Source of the DNA: Pseudovibrio exalbescens
Lineage (GTDB): Bacteria > Pseudomonadota > Alphaproteobacteria > Rhizobiales > Stappiaceae
Assembly (NCBI RefSeq): GCF_028737195.1
Contig: NZ_JAQZAJ010000001.1
Location: 992,001-1,056,000 of the forward strand
Length of the DNA: 64,000 bases
Reading direction: 5' to 3'
A program made the position numbers and the translations under genes. The notes beneath the pieces were generated by a model, which worked only from the letters and a program-made list of their open reading frames with translations, had not been told where the DNA came from and ran no database searches. This document shows, piece by piece, positions 36,579-44,211 of this stretch. How positions within the stretch are numbered: the first letter of the stretch is position 1; each line of letters begins with the position of its first letter.

Positions 36579-37087
36579 TTGACGTGGAGCTCCCTAACCT
36601 GCCAGATCCACTTGTGGTCCTCGGAGACTAAAGGGTGCTGATCTTTGGGGTAAACGACCCAGAGCGGGCCCTTGTCGCGAACGCTTAACGGCTTGCCGTT
36701 CATTTCCGCTGCGAGAATAACCGGATACTCTTTGAGTTCGGAAACATCCAACTCAACCCGGTAATCGTTGAGCGCCACTGCTTCCACCTTGGTGCCATTG
36801 GCCCCAACGCGTTCCAGGATATCGCTGATGCGCGTGCCATCGAACCGCTGTCTGCCGTCCGTCCAGGTGGTGTGGGTCAGAACGGTTTGAGAGCCGAGGG
36901 ACGCCAGTGCGTCACGGTCGAACTTGGCAACCGCCCCATCGGTTGTCTTGTCAATGTCGCCGCTCACCACAAGGATGACCGGACCGTTGGGCGCGCTCAG
37001 CTCTTCCGCGTCGCTGGAGAGCGCGAACAATGAGAGTGCGCAGGCAGCCACAGCACCAAAAACAATGTTCTTTTGCAGAGGAAGCAT
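36575..37087 (-). CDS. Periplasmic SUOX-fold (molybdopterin-binding-like) protein, cofactor cysteine absent
   Basis: A 170-residue protein with a Sec signal peptide (about 1-27, ending SDA). The mature part resembles a trimmed sulfite-oxidase-type fold (PF00174): FDGTRISDILERVG, ALNDYRVELDVSEL, LAAEMNGKPLSVRDKGPLWVVYP and WIWQVRELHV. The mature sequence contains no cysteine, so it lacks the thiolate that binds molybdenum in true sulfite oxidases. It is far smaller than an enzyme of that family. It is therefore probably a ligand-binding or sensing domain. It is coupled by a 4-base overlap to the hybrid kinase gene and lies 15 bases after the GT2-phosphoglycosyltransferase gene. Confidence 0.75.
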   Translation of the reverse strand: MLPLQKNIVFGAVAACALSLFALSSDAEELSAPNGPVILVVSGDIDKTTDGAVAKFDRDALASLGSQTVLTHTTWTDGRQRFDGTRISDILERVGANGTKVEAVALNDYRVELDVSELKEYPVILAAEMNGKPLSVRDKGPLWVVYPKDQHPLVSEDHKWIWQVRELHVK

Positions 37088-37102
37088 CGGCGGTTTCTCC
37101 TT

Positions 37103-38917
37103 TTACTGACCGCGACCCGTCACCATCACAACGAATGTTCGCAGGATGATGGAGAGGTCTGTCTTGAACCATTCCCAAGGGGTAACAAGCTGCATGGCGT
37201 AGGCGTGATCGTGCATGACCTTGGAGCGCACATCTTCAACATCCTCATCGTAGCCCTGCTCGACTTGAGCAAGGCCCGTAATGCCGGGGCGCAAACCATA
37301 GGTACGCTCGATGTAAAACGGGATTTGATCCTCAAGCCGTTCAAAGAACACAGGACGTTCCGGACGCGGGCCCACAACGGACATTTCACCTCTCAGCACA
37401 TTGAGGCACTGGGGCAGCTCGTCCAACCGAGACTTGCGCAGGAAACGGCCGATCCGTGTGACGCGAGGATCTCCTTTTGTTGCCCACTGCGCGCCGTGCT
37501 TTTCGGCGTCTGTGCGCATACTGCGGAACTTGGTCAGCAAGAACAGGTTGGTGCGGTCTGGCAGGCGCTCGCCAACACGGTACTGGCGATAGAAGATCGG
37601 GCCCGGGGAATCCAACTTGATGATTATCGCCAGAGGAACAAACAGGATCGCCATCACAACAAACGCTGCCACAGCGAGGGTGACGTCCATCACCCGTTTT
37701 CCCATTCTGGCAAGTGGATGAATGAAGTCAGGCACGCCAGTGTTGTCCGCCGCGCGGCGCCAAGGTTTGCGGGCTCCAAAAACATACTGACAGCAGCCGA
37801 GAAACGCCGCCACCTGACCGCCCAGCGCATAACCAACAGCAGAAAAGGGGCGCAGCAGTTTGGGAAGATCGCCGTCTGTTACCGCCTCATAGATATTGAC
37901 CGCCATCGCGACAAGAACGCCCGCCATTACCAGCTGAGCCAGCAGCGCGCCTTGCAGCGCAAGCACGGCACAGGAGAGCAGGAACGCAACCATCAGGATC
38001 GGCGTGAAGGCCCGCAGCCCCTTGCCTGACAGATAGATAAAAGCCAAGGCCGGTTTCTTGAGATCAGCAAGGCGCCAAAGCCAAATGGCCTGCTGCAGGT
38101 TTCCCGCGCCAATGCGCAGCCGGCGGCGCAAATCGGTCTCGCGGCTGGCGGCCTCTGTTTCTGTGGCAACTAGCGATAGATCGTAGATGGCGCGATAGCC
38201 ATCCTCGACGATCTGCATGGGGATGAGCACATCGTCGTTGATCGTGGATGGAGGAATGGCCCGCCAGGCGGAGCGGCGGATGGCATAAAATGCACCGTGA
38301 GCGCCGAAAGGAGCGGCCACGGAGGCCTCCGCCTCCTTCAACCAGCGTTGATAGGACCAGTAGGCATGTTCTCCGCTATCTTCGGTCTCCAGTTCATAGG
38401 TGGCGCAAACCACGCCGACATCGGGATCTGCAAACTCGTCCGCGACGCGCCAGAGCGCATCCGGTTCAACAACTGCAGAAACATCCGTCAGGACAATGAT
38501 GTCAGCCGTGCTTTCAGAAATGGCCTGATTGAGAACGGCGACTTTGCCGCGGTTGTAGTGCCATTCGCTGAGTGAGAGCGCAGCGGTTGAGAGGCCCTCG
38601 TCCTGAAGCTCTTTCAAGGTTCTCTTGGCAATGGGATATGTCTCATCGGTGCAGCCATCAAAAATGATCGAAACCTTGAGCTGGCCTGCTGGATAGTCCA
38701 GTTGAGCGCAGTTGCGCAGTTTTGCCGCAATGCCCGGCGCCTCGTTGTAAGCCGGGATGATCACCTCGATGCTTGGCGGCTGAGTGCGATCTACCTTCTG
38801 AAACTTTGGCTGGCGTGGTTCTGAACGTGACGCCATTTGCCGAAGAACAGCCGGATAAACCAGACCGTGATAGGCCATCAAAGCGCCGGAACCGAGGGCA
38901 ACGAGTTCTGCGGTCAA
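37103..38917 (-). CDS. GT2-phosphoglycosyltransferase fusion (EPS initiating enzyme)
   Basis: A 604-residue inner-membrane protein joining two enzymes. Residues about 50-290 are a GT2 glycosyltransferase (VIIPAYNEAPGIA, DGCTDETY, VLTDVSAVVEPDAL, then a QxxRW-like RRLRIGAGNLQQAIW). Membrane helices at about 300-385 follow. Residues about 405-604 are a polyprenyl-phosphate sugar phosphotransferase (PF02397): KRVMDVTLAV, FYRQYRVGE, LLTKFRSMRTDAEK, KSRLDELPQCLNVLRGEMSVVGPRPERP and LRPGITGLAQV. The second part would place the first sugar-phosphate on undecaprenyl phosphate. The frame opens at a TTG at 38968, but the TTG at 38917 has AAGGGG 7 bases upstream and overlaps the preceding stop by 4 bases, so it was chosen. 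Confidence 0.88.
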   Translation of the reverse strand: MTAELVALGSGALMAYHGLVYPAVLRQMASRSEPRQPKFQKVDRTQPPSIEVIIPAYNEAPGIAAKLRNCAQLDYPAGQLKVSIIFDGCTDETYPIAKRTLKELQDEGLSTAALSLSEWHYNRGKVAVLNQAISESTADIIVLTDVSAVVEPDALWRVADEFADPDVGVVCATYELETEDSGEHAYWSYQRWLKEAEASVAAPFGAHGAFYAIRRSAWRAIPPSTINDDVLIPMQIVEDGYRAIYDLSLVATETEAASRETDLRRRLRIGAGNLQQAIWLWRLADLKKPALAFIYLSGKGLRAFTPILMVAFLLSCAVLALQGALLAQLVMAGVLVAMAVNIYEAVTDGDLPKLLRPFSAVGYALGGQVAAFLGCCQYVFGARKPWRRAADNTGVPDFIHPLARMGKRVMDVTLAVAAFVVMAILFVPLAIIIKLDSPGPIFYRQYRVGERLPDRTNLFLLTKFRSMRTDAEKHGAQWATKGDPRVTRIGRFLRKSRLDELPQCLNVLRGEMSVVGPRPERPVFFERLEDQIPFYIERTYGLRPGITGLAQVEQGYDEDVEDVRSKVMHDHAYAMQLVTPWEWFKTDLSIILRTFVVMVTGRGQ

Positions 38918-39990
38918 AGCGGTACCCCTTGAGCTAGAGAGTCGTAAGCACTCAGCGTGTCGCGCCAATCAAAACGGCGGCGCACGAATTTTACAGGTGC
39001 ATCGGTTTGTGGCGCTTCTGACTGGATCAGGAGCGCTGTGGCGAGCGCACTTTCATCTTCCGGCGGCACAACCTGACTGGCCTCTGGACATACTGCATCC
39101 GGCAGGGCTCCTACTCGGGTCGCGACGACAGGAACGTTTGCGGCCTGAGCCTCAATAACTGTGAGCGGCAGCCCTTCCTCTCGGGATGGCACCGCCAACA
39201 CATCAAAAGCGGGCATCAAGGCATTCACTTCCGCCACATTGCCAAGGAAAGTCACGCGGTGATTGATCCCCAGCGCAGCGGCTTGCGCTTCAAGCGCTTC
39301 GCGCTCGGTGCCATCACCAGCAAGGGCCAGATGGAAGCTCTCGGGAAGATGGCTGATGGCATCAAGAAGCACATCAAACCCCTTGACCCTTTCAAGACGT
39401 CCGACGCCTCCAATGAGACGCGACCGCTCTGGCAAACCGAACTTTTCTCTGGCCGCACGTTTGTCCCCGGGACAGAAAACAGTCATGTCCACCCCATTTG
39501 GGATGACGTAGACCTTCTTCTTACCCGTGAGACGCTCTACTTCTTTCGCGACCGGGAGGCTGACAGCGGTAACGATGGGCCGAAGCAGCTGGAAAGCTGC
39601 CTTGGTCAAGAACAGTTGGCGGCCATCGCGTAGGTGCCAGGCATCATGCTCGACCTGCATGATGTGGGGCACGCGCACCAGACGGGCGGCCAGGCCCCCG
39701 TAAAGTAACGGACCGATATGATGTGTGAAAACTGCCGCCGGTTTGTCCCGCTTCAAGGCTCGGCGAAGTTTCCCGACAACCGACAAATCCCAACCGTTGT
39801 TCTTGTCGAAGTAAACAGGCTCAACACCGTAGCGCTGCGCAAGTGCAAGGCCCGCAGTGCCCGCTTCTGGCGCTCCTTCCAAGACGTAAACACGGGTGTG
39901 CGCAGGATTGGCTGCACATAAACGCATCACCAGCAGCTCGATGCCGCCGGGGGCAAGTTTTTGAATGATATGGATCGCTCTTATTGTCAT
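38914..39990 (-). CDS. Glycosyltransferase family 4 (EPS locus)
   Basis: A 358-residue GT-B enzyme. Seen are an N-terminal IIQKLAPGGIELLVMRL, HHIGPLLYGGLAARL, QVEHDAWHL, IPNGVDMTVF, GGVGRLERVKGFDVLL and PSREEGLPLTVIEAQAANVPVVAT. It would extend the lipid-linked repeat unit in the cytoplasm. It is the first gene of the five-gene minus-strand operon that ends with the NtrC-type regulator. A sigma-54-type promoter with an excellent match lies about 50 bases before its ATG. The following initiating-enzyme gene starts within its stop codon. Confidence 0.88.
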   Translation of the reverse strand: MTIRAIHIIQKLAPGGIELLVMRLCAANPAHTRVYVLEGAPEAGTAGLALAQRYGVEPVYFDKNNGWDLSVVGKLRRALKRDKPAAVFTHHIGPLLYGGLAARLVRVPHIMQVEHDAWHLRDGRQLFLTKAAFQLLRPIVTAVSLPVAKEVERLTGKKKVYVIPNGVDMTVFCPGDKRAAREKFGLPERSRLIGGVGRLERVKGFDVLLDAISHLPESFHLALAGDGTEREALEAQAAALGINHRVTFLGNVAEVNALMPAFDVLAVPSREEGLPLTVIEAQAANVPVVATRVGALPDAVCPEASQVVPPEDESALATALLIQSEAPQTDAPVKFVRRRFDWRDTLSAYDSLAQGVPL

Positions 39991-40037
39991 TCGTTGGGAT
40001 CCTGAGATGCGCTAGGACGCGGTTCCCCAACTACTTC

Positions 40038-40053
40038 GCAACGCTCGTGCCAA
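40038..40053 (-). promoter_or_regulatory. Sigma-54 (-24/-12) promoter of the minus-strand EPS/regulator operon
   Basis: On the minus strand it reads TTGGCAC, GAGCG, TTGC: a full match to the sigma-54 core with GG and GC exactly ten bases apart. The predicted transcript start is near 40027, 37 bases before the GT4 start codon at 39990. It lies back to back with the plus-strand element at 40175. Confidence 0.72.
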
Positions 40054-40174
40054 TCGAAACCCCCTCGAAAATGTGCGGGATTTGCGCCGCGCTATAGATC
40101 TTCGCTATTTGCAAAGAATGCCTCTAAAAATTGCCAGTGTCATAGCTAACGCCCCGAATTCCTGCGGTTTTCCC

Positions 40175-40190
40175 GGGCATGGGAATTGCT
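40175..40190 (+). promoter_or_regulatory. Sigma-54 (-24/-12) promoter of the STAS/exporter operon
   Basis: GGGCAT (40175-40180), 5 bases, TTGCT (40186-40190). The GG-N10-GC spacing is exact, with two mismatches in the -24 hexamer (GGGCAT for TGGCAC). The predicted start is near 40201, about 57 bases before the ATG at 40258. Confidence 0.58.
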
Positions 40191-40257
40191 AGATGATTGG
40201 CGTAGTGCCCCGCGTACACGGGACCATGGTCGGCAAATAACAACAAGGATCTGAATA

Positions 40258-40545
40258 ATGGCCGAAGTGATTTCCATGCCTAAAGATATGGATGCAGCCG
40301 AAATTGACCGCATGCGCGATACGCTCGACAGCCTCGCCAACAAGAAAACAGATGTGACACTGGATCTGGCCGAGACGACCTTCATCGATTCCTCTGGAAT
40401 CGGTGCGATTGTGTTTCTTTTCAAGCGGCTCAGCATGGCTGGCTGTGAGTTGAAACTTGTCCACGTTTCAGGTCAGCCTCTCAGGCTGTTGAAACACTTG
40501 AAACTGACCAACAGGATTACTGTGGAGGGTGATGCAGCCGCATGA
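40258..40545 (+). CDS. STAS-domain anti-sigma factor antagonist-like protein
   Basis: A 95-residue single-domain STAS protein of SpoIIAA type. The phosphorylation loop reads TFIDSSGIGAIVFLFKRL, with D44 and the probable phospho-acceptor S46. It ends LLKHLKLTNRITV, as is usual for the family. In partner-switching systems such a protein is phosphorylated by an HATPase kinase and dephosphorylated by a SpoIIE-type phosphatase. The fusion protein encoded at 17924-19465 has both domains and is the only candidate partner in the window. AAGGAT precedes the ATG. It is the first gene of an operon that continues with a lipoprotein and the exporter, so it probably controls EPS production. Confidence 0.88.
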   Translation: MAEVISMPKDMDAAEIDRMRDTLDSLANKKTDVTLDLAETTFIDSSGIGAIVFLFKRLSMAGCELKLVHVSGQPLRLLKHLKLTNRITVEGDAAA

Positions 40546-40919
40546 ACCGGACTCGGGTGTCATGGCCCATGGCGCTGCGATGGGCTGCGCTTATTCTCTT
40601 AGTCTCCATGACACCCGGTTGCACCTGGTGGCCCGATTCCGGCTCCGGTGGCGCTGCCGAACGCTTTACAACAGACCAGCGCTCTATCCGCTCCTATGAG
40701 ATCATCTTAACTGATCTGGAGCGCCGTGGCGCCGACCGCTGGGCGGCTGTGGACATGAAGCGTGCTCGGGCGCAACTGGTCAAAGCCAAGCAAGCTGCGG
40801 CTGGCGGCCTTGCCTATGATGCGGAAGAAGATCTTGCACTCCTGTGGTTCCAGCTTCAGATCATTGAAAAGAAACTGAACCGGCTTGAACAAGCTGGCCA
40901 CACGGCGGTGCGGTCATGA
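40542..40919 (+). CDS. Small lipoprotein of the EPS export operon
   Basis: A 125-residue protein with a lipoprotein signal peptide (hydrophobic ALRWAALILLVSMTPGC; lipidated cysteine at 27). The mature part is mostly helical and charged, with DLERRGADRWAAVDMKRARAQLVKAKQAAAGGLAYDAEEDLAL forming an amphipathic hairpin reminiscent of the DUF4398 lipoproteins. It overlaps the STAS gene and the exporter gene by 4 bases each. A likely role is as an outer-membrane partner of the adjacent exporter, which itself lacks a lipobox. The exact function is unknown. Confidence 0.78.
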   Translation: MNRTRVSWPMALRWAALILLVSMTPGCTWWPDSGSGGAAERFTTDQRSIRSYEIILTDLERRGADRWAAVDMKRARAQLVKAKQAAAGGLAYDAEEDLALLWFQLQIIEKKLNRLEQAGHTAVRS

Positions 40920-43900
40920 AAGTGCTTGTCCGCTGCGTCTCGGTCTTGCTTGTTCTGCTCTTTGCTTCAACGTTGAAGGCGCAAGACTTGCCAGACAATG
41001 CACCTTTGCAAGTTGGAGATCAGATAACAATCTTTCTTCCCGGCGAAGCCGGTTTTGATGAGCCGTTCACCATCCAGAACAACGGCACAATCAATCTGCC
41101 GGAAGTGGGAGAAGTGAGCATCACAGGCATGACCCTGCCTGAAGCACTGGAGGCCATACGTGGCACTCTCTCCCGTGCATATCGTCAGCTCGATCAGCTT
41201 TCCGTCTCACTGTTCAAACGCAATTTGATCGTCACCGTTCTTGGATACGTGTCCTCGCCCGGAGAATATGTTCTTGACGAAGATGCCAACGTGCAGATTG
41301 CGTTGGCAGCCGCTGGCGGCCTTCGTCAGGGGGCGCAGCTTGACAGCATCCAGCTGCGCCGGGGGAGCAACATCGAGCGGTTTGACTACAAGCGCTATCT
41401 GGACACGGGCGATCTGCGCTTGATCCCCCCTTTGCAAACGCAGGATGTGATTTTTGTCCCGGCCTCCCCGTTGATTGGCAATGTGCAGATCGACTTTGAT
41501 GGCCGCTGGCTTGCGGAAGCCGGAGACGCCGCAGATGAACAAACCTCCATCAAGGTGATGGGGGAAGTGAACAACCCGGCCAACTTCGCCCACAGGGACG
41601 GAGCGACCATTATTGACTACTTGATGCGGGCGGGCGGCGTGACCCGCTTTGCCAGTGTCGAGCAGATCCGGGTGATCAACGGTGACACCCCTGTGCTCTT
41701 CAACATGCAGCGCTATCTGGATACGGGAAACAGCACCTTTCTCGTCGACATCGCGCCCGGAGCGACCATCTATGTGCCACTGCAAAAGGACGAAATCCGC
41801 GCGGGGCAAAGCACGATCTACGTGATGGGAGAAGTGGCCAAACCCGGTGCCTACGAGGGCCGGGATGACGCGACTTTCATCGACATTCTGGCCAATGCCG
41901 GTGGTCCGACACGGTTTGCGGACACACGCAACATTCGCTTGATCCGGTCTGACGGCACGGTGGAGATGGTGGACCTTGTGGCATTTACTGAGCGCGGCGG
42001 TGTTGATTTGCCTGACGTTGCACCGGGAGATGCGCTGTTTGTTCCCGAGAAGACCGAGGTGGAGGACACTTCCTGGCTGAAGACCCCTCCAGAGCGTGCC
42101 ATTGAAATCATCGGAGCCGTGAACAGTCCCGGCCGGTACGAATGGGCCAATGAAATGAGCCTGTTCGACCTTGTTGCACAAGCAGGTGGCCCCACCGCCG
42201 ATGCGGACATCGCCAATATCCAAGTGGTCTCCAAGGACGGCGACTGGGCCAACTCCCAACGCTTTGACATGGAGGCGTTTCTAGAGCGCGGTGGCAGCTT
42301 TTCTGAAGTGCCGCGCCTTGATGCAGGCTCCATCATTCTGGTGCCGGACCGACGGACTGGCGAGCAGGAACTGAAAGGCCTCATGGTTCGGGTGATGGGC
42401 TATGTGAACACGCCCGGCGAAGTTGACCTTCCCCTTGGTGCCAACATTCAACAGGCCATAACCGCAGCTGGCGGGCTGCGCCAAGGGGCCCAACTTGACA
42501 AGATGCAGCTGCGCCGAGCCAACGACCTTCTGATCGTATTCAACTACAAAGAATACCTTGATACCGGCCGCCCTGATGCACTTCCGGACCTTGAAGAAGG
42601 GGACGAGGTTTTTGTGCCCTCCAGCCCGCTTACAGGCAATGTGGAGGTAGAGTTTGATGGCCGGACGCTCTCAGAACGAGGGGATGGCGGCGACATCAAT
42701 ACTGCGATCAAAGTGTTTGGTGAGGTCAACACACCCGGCAGCTTCTCGTTTGATGAGGAAGCCACAGTGGTAGACTACCTGATGCGAGCGGGCGGCATTA
42801 GCGGCTCCGCCAACATTCAGGATATACGGGTCCTCAGCGGCGGCGAGCCGGTGTTGTTTGATCTTCAACGCTATCTGGACACCGGCAATCTGGATGCCGT
42901 GCCAGCGCTGGCACCGGGGGCAACGGTGTTTGTGCCACCGATGGCTGAAAACACGCTCTCCGGAGACAGCTACGTTTATGTGATGGGCGAAGTTGCAGCG
43001 CCCGGTGCCTTCACCTATCGCCCGCGCACCTCGTTCATTGACCTTCTGGCCAACTCTGGTGGCCCGACCCGGTTTTCGGACACACGTCAGATCCGCCTCA
43101 TTCGCGCTGATGGCAGTGTTGAAATGATAGACCTTCAACGGTTTACAGAAGGCGACACGACAGTGCTGCCAGAAATCCGCGCAGGCGACGCGATTTTCGT
43201 GCCGGAAAAGGCTGAAACTCAGGAAATATCGTGGCTGAAGGTGCCGCCCGAACGGGCAATCGAAGTGATCGGTGCGGTCTACAAACCGGGTAGGTTTGAA
43301 TGGTCCCCCGAGATGACGCTTTTTGACATCATCGCGCAGGCAGGCGGACCAAACGCGCAGGCGGACCTTTCCGACTTGCAGATTGTCTATCGCCGTGACG
43401 GGAGAGCTCAAACTGTTCGGTTTGACGCCGACCGCTTCTTGAAGTTTGGCGGCAGCCTGTCTCAGGTGCCACAGCTTGAAGCCAGTTCCATTGTCGTCGT
43501 GCCCGAGCTGCCGCAGGACCCAACTGACAACAAATCTCAATGGGTGCGGCAGGCACCTGAAGATTCAATCTACATCATGGGTGCGGTGGGTGCGCCGGGC
43601 CGCTACGCTTTCAACGACCAGATGCACTTCCTCGACATCTTGAACGCAGCGGATGGCCCCCGCGTTTCGGCTGATTTGCGCAATGTGCGCGTAACACATC
43701 GCAGTGAACCCGGCGCGGTGGTCAGCAAGGTCAATCTCGCGCTCTATCTGGAAACAGGGGATGACAGCATTTTGCCCCACGTGCGCAATGGGGACCTGAT
43801 TTATGTGCCAGATCAAGACCGGCAGTGGCTGGAAATCCCGAAGGAGACCACTGTGCGGGTATTGGGCGCTGTCGGATCGCCGGGGCGCTATGAGTACACC

Positions 43901-44188
43901 AGTGACATGACCATACTGGACTTGCTGGCAGAAGCAGGGGGACCACAAACCGACGCTCTGGTCGAGAAGATCTTGATCGTGAATCTGTCTTGCTGCCGAG
44001 ATCAAGCCCGCCTGTTCAACCTTCTGGATTTTGCGAAAACAGGCAACATGAAGCAGCTGCCGGTGGTGCGGCCCGGTGATACCATCTTCGTACCGGACGT
44101 TTCCCGGAGCAACTGGCGGCAGGTCTTTGACAAGTTTCAGGATATCGTCTCTGCACTCAGTGTGTTTGCGCTGTTTAGCGGCCTCTAG
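40916..44188 (+). CDS. Wza-like polysaccharide export protein with ten SLBB repeats
   Basis: A 1090-residue outer-membrane or periplasmic export protein. It has a Sec signal peptide (1-22, no lipobox), a Poly_export domain (about 27-103) and then ten SLBB domains beginning near residues 106, 212, 300, 395, 490, 597, 686, 781, 884 and 979, each marked by a V-x-G-x-V-x-x-P-G strand and an AGG turn. Wza of E. coli has about 380 residues with two SLBB domains in its export part. Domains 1-4 and 5-8 are copies of each other at a constant offset of 385-386 residues (GYVSSPG at 110 and GYVNTPG at 495; both followed by AAGGLRQGAQLD). The C-terminus is a short hydrophobic helix (FALFSGL). It probably forms a long export conduit across the periplasm. 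Confidence 0.9.
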   Translation: MKVLVRCVSVLLVLLFASTLKAQDLPDNAPLQVGDQITIFLPGEAGFDEPFTIQNNGTINLPEVGEVSITGMTLPEALEAIRGTLSRAYRQLDQLSVSLFKRNLIVTVLGYVSSPGEYVLDEDANVQIALAAAGGLRQGAQLDSIQLRRGSNIERFDYKRYLDTGDLRLIPPLQTQDVIFVPASPLIGNVQIDFDGRWLAEAGDAADEQTSIKVMGEVNNPANFAHRDGATIIDYLMRAGGVTRFASVEQIRVINGDTPVLFNMQRYLDTGNSTFLVDIAPGATIYVPLQKDEIRAGQSTIYVMGEVAKPGAYEGRDDATFIDILANAGGPTRFADTRNIRLIRSDGTVEMVDLVAFTERGGVDLPDVAPGDALFVPEKTEVEDTSWLKTPPERAIEIIGAVNSPGRYEWANEMSLFDLVAQAGGPTADADIANIQVVSKDGDWANSQRFDMEAFLERGGSFSEVPRLDAGSIILVPDRRTGEQELKGLMVRVMGYVNTPGEVDLPLGANIQQAITAAGGLRQGAQLDKMQLRRANDLLIVFNYKEYLDTGRPDALPDLEEGDEVFVPSSPLTGNVEVEFDGRTLSERGDGGDINTAIKVFGEVNTPGSFSFDEEATVVDYLMRAGGISGSANIQDIRVLSGGEPVLFDLQRYLDTGNLDAVPALAPGATVFVPPMAENTLSGDSYVYVMGEVAAPGAFTYRPRTSFIDLLANSGGPTRFSDTRQIRLIRADGSVEMIDLQRFTEGDTTVLPEIRAGDAIFVPEKAETQEISWLKVPPERAIEVIGAVYKPGRFEWSPEMTLFDIIAQAGGPNAQADLSDLQIVYRRDGRAQTVRFDADRFLKFGGSLSQVPQLEASSIVVVPELPQDPTDNKSQWVRQAPEDSIYIMGAVGAPGRYAFNDQMHFLDILNAADGPRVSADLRNVRVTHRSEPGAVVSKVNLALYLETGDDSILPHVRNGDLIYVPDQDRQWLEIPKETTVRVLGAVGSPGRYEYTSDMTILDLLAEAGGPQTDALVEKILIVNLSCCRDQARLFNLLDFAKTGNMKQLPVVRPGDTIFVPDVSRSNWRQVFDKFQDIVSALSVFALFSGL

Positions 44189-44211
44189 CGACAGGCAGGA
44201 GGACAGCTCCC

